Source: Cornus controversa (Eukaryota; Streptophyta; Magnoliopsida; Cornales; Cornaceae). From it: a stretch of 64,000 bases of DNA. The position numbers and the translations under genes were made by a program. The DNA lies in contig CM048845.1 of NCBI GenBank assembly GCA_026545225.1, positions 124,108,033 to 124,172,032 on the forward strand. The letters are read 5' to 3'. The notes beneath the pieces are model-generated. The model did no database searches and was not told where the DNA came from. It saw only the letters and a program-made list of their open reading frames with translations. Below are positions 57,591 to 64,000 of this stretch, in pieces. Every line of letters begins with the position of its first letter. Position 1 is the stretch's first letter.

Positions 57591-58327
57591 AGCAAATGCA
57601 AATTTCTGAATATATATATATATATATATATATTCTAACAATATTATATTTTTATTGACACGAAGCACATTTGTCTGAAACCAAACCCTAAAGGAAAAGA
57701 GAAGATGATACAAATAACTTTCTGTAAGAGAGAGAGAGGTTGTGAATGGTGGTGAGGTGCATGGGTGGGTTCAAGTAAGAGTTGAAAAGTGGTAATGTAA
57801 CGCTCAGTATTCATCACTATGATAGTTCAGCCACACACACGCATAGTGACGGAGCCAGAATTTCATTTCAGGGGGAGCGCATTGTACTTGATAAAAAATA
57901 AATTCAACTAACATGACACATTGATTATTCAAATCAAAATACAAACAAGAAAAAATAATCATTGCAAAATAATATGCTAATCAAGAAGTAATATAAGTAA
58001 GATAAATACTTGACAAATAGAAAATGAGAGAAATTTGAAGGGAAACAATTAGGGTTTGATTGAAGAAGGGAAATGCAATTTTTTTTAAAAAGAATCAAAG
58101 GAATTTGAAGAGTAAAAGAGAAAAGAAAGAAGAAATTAAGAGATCTTTTTAGAAATTGAAAATTCTAGAGGGGCGTTTTGGAAAATTTCTCACACACATA
58201 TATATATATATATGTACTTAAAAAAAAGTATATATATATATATTGGGTGGGGTCTACCACTTTTCAACTGTTACTTAAACTCACACATGCACCCCACCAC
58301 CATTCACAACCTCTCTCTCTCTTGAAG
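57591..58327. other. Intergenic DNA, repeat remnants
   Basis: AT runs near 57,610, 58,198 and 58,228. The phrase AGTGACGGAGCCAGAATTTCATTTCAGGGGGAGC (57,846) is typical of a widespread plant dispersed repeat. At 58,250-58,320 a TACCACTTTTCAACTGTTACTTAAACTCACACATGCACCCCACCACCATTCAC stretch recurs at 60,390-60,545. Confidence 0.5.
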
Positions 58328-59540
58328 CTGTTAATTTTTGTTATTAGGAAAAAATCTCAGAAATTGTGTCTAAAATCATTTCTTGTGCAGTTCGAATGAA
58401 TGGAACTGCTTGCATTTCACCATTGTTTTAGTTTACTTCAGACACTATTGTGTGTTTATATGTCCGGGCATCTATTTGATTTCTTTGTTTTTGGTATAAA
58501 ATTGATCAGATGTTTTGACTCTCTTTCGTTAATTTCTGAAAAGATAAAATTGATCAGATGTTTTGACTCTCTTTCATTAATTTCTGAAACACACCATACT
58601 AGAGCTACTTTCAATGGAGTTGTTTAGAAATTGATTATAATTGAAGATCATGTTTAGATTTTCTTGGTGCACTCTTGTTATTTTATGCACACAAGGGAAA
58701 TATTTGTCATTTGGTTCACATTTTTTCAGGGAAATATTCATCTTTTTTCTTCTTTTTCTTTCCATTCAAGCAAACAACACTAGAGAAATACTTATCATTT
58801 GTCGTAAGAATGTTTCTTAAATCAATCCTATCTTCACCTCCTCTCAACTTCTTATATTTCAGACCAAATCAGTTACTAAAGTAGTTTAAATATACGTGAC
58901 ACACTTTAAATGTTACGATGCAACGTATTAGTCTTTAATCTTAATGATGTGGAATACCTCCTCATTTACATGGCAACATTATACCTACTACCTGACAATG
59001 CAAGCTGTATTGCAATTGATTTTATGAAGTGGAACAACCCAATACATGAACTATAACAAATCAGTTACCATGCATGACAAATATATGACAGCTGTGAACC
59101 TAGTATAGTAAAATATTTCTAAAAGAACACCAATTTAAACTGGAAATATCACCATTAGCCAAATATGCCAAGTGTCAATTAAATATACTATGTGGGAAAT
59201 ATCACCATCAGCCAAATGTGCCAAGTGTCAAATCATTTTTACAATGTGGGATGACATGATGCATGAGCTATACATGCATGTAAAATTCCCCTATCACTCA
59301 TACTTCATTTGGATGTAACATTCTAAAATTAGTAAAATTTTGATCCATTTATTGGATTGGTGATATGAATGTTGAATGTCTTGTATACATGTATTCTTGT
59401 CACATATATATATATAGCCAAGTGATGGTTAGTCGTTACATATTAGTGAGATTAGAAGTTGAAAGAGTTCCTACGAATCATACCCATAGACTTACCAAGA
59501 TTCGAACCCAAACATGTAATATTATCACTAAAAACGTATT
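58328..59540. repeat. 1.2-kb direct duplication, right copy
   Basis: Partner of 56,036-57,180. It contains an extra local doubling of AAATTGATCAGATGTTTTGACTCTCTTTC (58,500-58,590). No coding content is recognised in either copy. Confidence 0.85.
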
Positions 59541-60652
59541 ACAAAACTAAGATAATGTTAGATACCATGATTTGACAATGTAACGAAGTTGTGATTGGTT
59601 TTGTACTTGTGAAACAACTTCTGTTGCATAGTTTCTGTGACATGTTTTACCATTTAAGTTAATCAACGACAAATAATTTACATTGCAAAACTTGTCACAC
59701 TATTATTGAAAGAAAACAACTCATGAGCTACACATCATAAATGCATTACTACACAGAGTTGTACTTTTGTTCACGTGATACACTGATACATTATAAGGCT
59801 AGGTCTGCAAGGATGATGCTGTTGATGACGTTATAAGGGATCATTAACTATCATTTCTACTATTATATATATGTGTTGAAGAGCATGTAATGTCCAGTCC
59901 CGACCTCTGTACGGTTAGGTGGTCTCACTCTAGGACCCACGTTGGACTTGCCTGATCTTAATTTTGTCTACTAGTGGCGTAATTTCGATAATGATAAATA
60001 GTAAAAGGAAAAAGCGATAATGAGGGTGTTCTCATATGAATTCGCATTCTTAGGGGTTGCATCAAGAGCATGTGACTTGATCCACGACTGACAACGCAAA
60101 GTCATCTGGGCCTCATGCCCTCATGATTCCTTTGTTCTTAATAAAATTAACATTTGAAATATTGAGAAAGATAACTCTAGAAAGAAAGAGTACAAGATAA
60201 GATAAACAAGTGCATTGAATATGCCATTTAATTCCTCTTTCGTCGATATTTCAACCACTAACACAGTGTGTCGATATCTCAGCCGCTATCACTGTTTCTC
60301 AATATCTCAACCACTACCATAGTGTGCGTGTGTGGTTGAACGGTCGTGGTGATGAACACGGAGCGGAAAGTAGTTAGAGCATCTTTCTACCACTTTTCAA
60401 CTATTACTTAAACCCACACATGTACCCCACCACCATACACAATCTCTCTCTCTGTAACTGTTTGTGGTCTGAGTAGTTGGAGCATCTTTCTACCACTTTA
60501 CTACTTTTATTTAAATGCACACATGCACCCCACCACCATTCACACCTCTATCTCTCTCTGTGTAACTGTTCTTTGTATCATCTTCTCTTTTCCTTTTTGT
60601 TCTGCTTTGTTTTGTAATTTCTTTTTCTCCTCTGGTTCTGATCGTTCCAACA
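59541..60652. other. Upstream flank of the second chorismate mutase gene
   Basis: AT-rich. Near 60,240-60,330 a TCGATATYTCARCCRCTA phrase is repeated three times. At 60,385-60,560 the leader-like GAGCATCTTTCTACCACTTT...CACCCCACCACCAT...TCTCTCTCTGT segment is doubled. No ORF supported. Confidence 0.5.
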
Positions 60653-63600
60653 ATGCAAGCGAAGCTACTAAGAGTCGCCTCTCCTGCCATGCAAACCCCT
60701 GCTGGTTTTAAGTTTTCAAAACCCAGTTGCCTTTTTGGGTACCAAAGCAGCTGGATTTGTAGCTTTCGATTCCTCAATCCGAGCTTGTCAAAGCATGGCA
60801 TCCGATCTGTTCAAGCCTCGGCAAGTTCCATTGGGTATATAACTATCTATTCCATCTAACACACTAATGTTCTTATTTGACCAATTCAGCTTTTAGGTAT
60901 CCATGGATCTAAGGAATCATTCTGCTTTTTTAATAGCAGCTTGTTTTTGTTATTTTTTTAATAATTATTTTTCATAATTGTTAACTTGTTTTAGATATGG
61001 ATGTGTCTTAATTGTCTGCATGTGTTTGATTGAAAGTGTATCACAGCACAGTTCATCTGTTTTGGATATTTGTTCTCATTACTGGTTATTTTCCTTCCAG
61101 TTTAAGGCATGATATCTCATAAATCTCCTTTTTGGTCAGATTTGATGATTTGAAAGTGTATTATAACATTATATCCTTTGATTTTTGCTAGTTGCCATCA
61201 TTACTCTTGGATGTGTTATCTTTCGCTTTGATTAATGTGCTTGTGAGGAGGCTCGAGATGATTCAAAGCAAGTTCTTGTGGGGCGGTTTAGGGGATGAGT
61301 TCAAATACCATCTAGTGAGTTGGGGGAAGGTGTGCACCCCGATTCAAAAAGGGGGTCTGGGAATAAGGAGATTATAACTGCTTAATAAGGCGTTATTGGA
61401 CAAATGGCTTTGGCGCTTCGGAGTTGAGAGGTCCAGATTGTGGAGGAGGGTTGTTGTTTGTCGGGGTGGAGAAGAAGTTGGTGGTTGGCGGTTTACGGAG
61501 ATGAACCTCCCTGTGGGGGTGGGGTTGGAAAAGTATTCAGAAAGGATGGGAAGAGTTTTCCAAACTCATTCGATTTAAGGTAAGAAATAGGAGACATTAG
61601 TTTTTGAGAGGACGTTTGGTGCGGGGATCTATCTTTGGCTTGTAGGTTCTCTAGACTTTTCAGGATTGCCTCAAACAAACAAGCCTTAGTAGCCGACTGT
61701 TATCAGGTTGATAGTGGAAGACTGTCTTGGGATGTGAGCTTTCGTAGGGCTTTTCACTATTGGGAGCTCTCAGAGGTAGCGGAATTTCTAATCATTTTGT
61801 ATAATCAGGTGATTGAGGGAGAGGAGATAGACGAGATGGTGTGGACGGGATCTAAGTGGGGAACCTTTGAGGTTCGTTCCTTCTACAGACTCCTATCAGA
61901 TTCCACGAGTCCCACTTTTCCTTGGAAGGCTATTTGGAGAACAAAGGCCCCCGTGAAGGTGACCTTCTTCACTTGGACAACTACCTTTGGAAAGATTCTT
62001 ACCATTGATAACCTCAGGAGAAGAGGTCGAATTATGATAAATTGGTGTTGCATGTGCAAGAGGTTAGAGGAAACGGTGAACCATCTTCCTTTTACATTGC
62101 ACAGTGGCGAGGGACGTTTGGTCTATGTTCCTGGTTGCGTTTGGCATGGACTGGGTGTTTCCCAGATTCACGAAGGATATGATCGAGGCTTGGAGAGGGT
62201 GTACAGTGGACAGCCGAATAGGAATGCTTGGAGGGTCACTTCCCTTTGTTTATGGTGGGGTTTGTGGCAAGAGAGGAATAGGAGGCGCTTTGAGGATGTG
62301 GAGTCTTTTATTTGGTCTCTCAAATACAAAGTTTTAACTCTTTTATTTTTTTGGGTATACGGAAAAAATTGTACATCGGATGGTCAAGTAGTGGACCTTC
62401 TTGATAGCTTAAGATTTTAGTTGGCCGGTTTCTGGCTTTTTGTAGATCCTCGGGTTCGCTCCCCTTTGAGCTTCTTTCAATGAAATTTTATTTATCAAAA
62501 AAAAAAAAATTAATGTGCTAACTTTCTGCTTTTTTTTAGAAATTGGTTTAATCTTAATTTTAAAAATAAATAATTTGAAAGGAAACATTGGTTGTCAATT
62601 CTAGCCTTTTCAACTTTAATTTCTATATACCAGAGGTGGACTGTACTTTAATGCAATGTAGAGAATTCATGCAGTTGAATTGGGGCTCTGATTTTAGGGT
62701 CCCTGTGAATTCTATCCTTCTACCTGTTATTTCAGTACATGTGAGGTGGATTTGGTCTTATGCAATGTAATATTCTCCCCACTTCCCCTTTTGCGTTTGT
62801 GCATTCATATCAATGCTTTTTTTTTTTTTTTCATATATAGATTTACCATACATTACATGTTTGTAGCTTATGAATAACAACTCATAATGTGGCATGCACC
62901 AAATTTTTGCCCCCCTCTCCCCCAACCAACAACAACAACAAAAAGAAAGAAAAAAAAAGTGTTGTCCACGCGTATTAGTGTATGACTATGGATGTGCATC
63001 CACATCAATGTTTTTTTATGGATTTGCCATACATTACATGTTTGTAGCTTATGAAAAACAAACTTATAATGTGGCATGCACCAAATTTTGCCCCCACACA
63101 AAAAAAAAAAACAACGAAAAGAAAGGAAAAAAAAGGTGTGTCCACTCGTATTAGGTCATACTCAAGTCGGACCTACTCCAAAAAAACCCTTTTTAAACTA
63201 CTAGGGTTGGGTAAATGAATTCTGTTTTGTTATTCCTCCCTGTGTAGATCATACCCTTAACTGAACAATATTCTATCATATTTATGATTTACCATGCATC
63301 ACATAATCTGTGAACTTATTATGACTTTTAATGTGCATGCCCTGTATATTTTTGGATATTGGATTAGAACCACATAATAGAAAAATTCCTGCATTGTCTT
63401 TGGACAAAAGAGTGTACAACCTTATGAATGTGCATGATTTGCTCACATTATGATTTTCCTGTGGCATCTGTTATATCCAGAGAAATTGACTTAATCACAA
63501 AACAGAAAGCCTTCATGCATTAACAGTCTACTCTGATTGGTCTACAATTTCAATTGTTTGTATTTGCATTGATGCACAAGTGTGCTTATTGGTAAGCAAT

Positions 63601-64000
63601 CTCTTATACTCGAAGCTACATTAAGAAAACACTAAACATGCATCTATTAGGTTGCTTGTTATACTATTAAGAGCTGTATTTATTGAAATCATACGTTCCT
63701 TAACTTTTGAGAGGATCTCTAATTGAACTTGACTTGCCATTAAGTGCTCATATTTGTTAATGGGTTTATAGTTCATAAATCACTAATTAGTGGCACATAT
63801 CATAAATGTTGCAAATCAATTTGAATGATGTTAAGAAGAAGTAGAAAAAGACAGAGAATTGTATTGTTGTTAATTGCTTTTTTTTTTTTAAGTATCCGAC
63901 TTTCCGAGCCTTTTCAATTAGGGGTCTGAATTTAGTTTTCTTTGGTTGTAGATTGCCAAAGAAAGGAAGGGTAGATGAAAGTGAGAGTTATACTCTAGAG
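60653..64000 (+). CDS. Second chorismate mutase gene (5' part; runs off window)
   Basis: Exon 1 (60,653-60,834, 182 nt) encodes MQAKLLRVASPAMQTPAGF..., closely similar to exon 1 of the gene at 46,099 and identical in length and splice phase. The donor is ATTGG|GTATATAACT in both. Exon 2 begins at 63,952 after TTGGTTGTAG and reads LPKKGRVDESESYTLE up to the window end. Exon 1 differs at several residues but has no stop. The intron (60,835-63,951) holds an L1 insertion. Whether the full gene is functional depends on exons beyond 64,000. The first about 60 residues are again a likely plastid transit peptide. Confidence 0.85.
61242..62508 (+). mobile_element. 5'-truncated L1 LINE with poly(A) and target duplication
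   Basis: Reads RRLEMIQSKFLWGG, YHLVSWGKVCTPIQKGGLGIR, NKALLDKWLWRFG, then GTFEVRSFYRLL, PWKAIWRTKAPVKVTFFTW (zf-RVT) and WGLWQERNRRRFED. This is the C-terminal third of a plant L1 ORF2, with at least one stop (after GIRRL) and frame changes. It ends in 13 A residues (62,497-62,509). ATTAATGTGCT flanks it at 61,231-61,241 and 62,509-62,519. It lies in intron 1 of the second chorismate mutase gene, in the same orientation as the gene. Confidence 0.88.
62520..63951. other. Remainder of CM2 intron 1
   Basis: Homologous in patches to intron 1 of the first gene (for example, GTGCATTCATATCAATG and CCTTATGAATKTGCATGA). A segment ACATTACATGTTTGTAGCTTATGAAWAACAAACTYATAATGTGGCATGCACCAAATTTT is present twice (about 62,850-62,910 and 63,030-63,090). 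Confidence 0.65.

Noticed and set aside
62868..63154. Short ORFs with CVxKxTxx wording on either strand of CM2 intron 1
   Set aside because: They come from a doubled intron segment and homopolymer runs; no domain.

Overview
This is a piece of a eudicot plant nuclear genome. Protein genes are sparse and have GT-AG introns. Between them lies AT-rich sequence packed with plant transposons: Mutator-like, hAT-like, Helitron, Copia, Ty3/Gypsy, L1 and RTE types. The gene set is plant-specific: a UGT708-type glycosyltransferase, plastid chorismate mutase, a saccharopine-dehydrogenase-like oxidoreductase, a phytocyanin relic and one nuclear tRNA-Gln. The species cannot be named from sequence alone.

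Layout. Bases 1-10,539 and 18,848-29,422 are two nearly identical copies of the same transposon-rich block (LTR piece, MITE, Helitron with RPA-like remains, an orphan promoter plus first exon, two hAT-type elements, and the left part of a MULE). Between them lies single-copy sequence with the intact UGT gene (13,490-14,902) and an old minus-strand Copia-like element (16,104-19,095). Copy 2 contains the whole MULE (27,339-31,068: matching ends, perfect 9-bp target duplication, GRF zinc-finger ORF, PB1-like transposase relic). The arrangement is best read as a tandem duplication with an 18,883-bp unit whose junction is 10,539/10,540. If so, a second UGT copy should lie just left of the window.

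From 32.6 to 35.4 kb there is a scrap heap: a Gypsy LTR with gag fragment, a Copia RNase H and LTR fragment, and a decayed 3' half of the UGT gene. Next come the two-exon saccharopine-dehydrogenase-like gene (36,454-39,753, minus), tRNA-Gln(UUG) (40,074-40,145), and MITE-rich intergenic DNA including a 0.9-kb foldback element.

The right third holds two chorismate mutase genes in tandem: a six-exon gene (46,099-50,449) and a second copy starting at 60,653 whose exon 2 is cut by the window end. Between them are L1 fragments, a non-autonomous Helitron with clear termini (51,824-54,777), a phytocyanin (early-nodulin-like) pseudogene and a 1.2-kb direct duplication.

Functionally, chorismate mutase feeds phenylalanine and tyrosine synthesis, and so phenylpropanoid and flavonoid supply. 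UGT708 enzymes typically C-glycosylate flavonoid-type acceptors. Their presence in one window is suggestive at most, because 31 kb and unrelated genes separate them. I found no convincing new multi-gene system. The most informative structures are the tandem duplication breaking inside a MULE, the GRF-carrying MULE, the Helitrons with RPA remains, and the altered splice donor in chorismate mutase.
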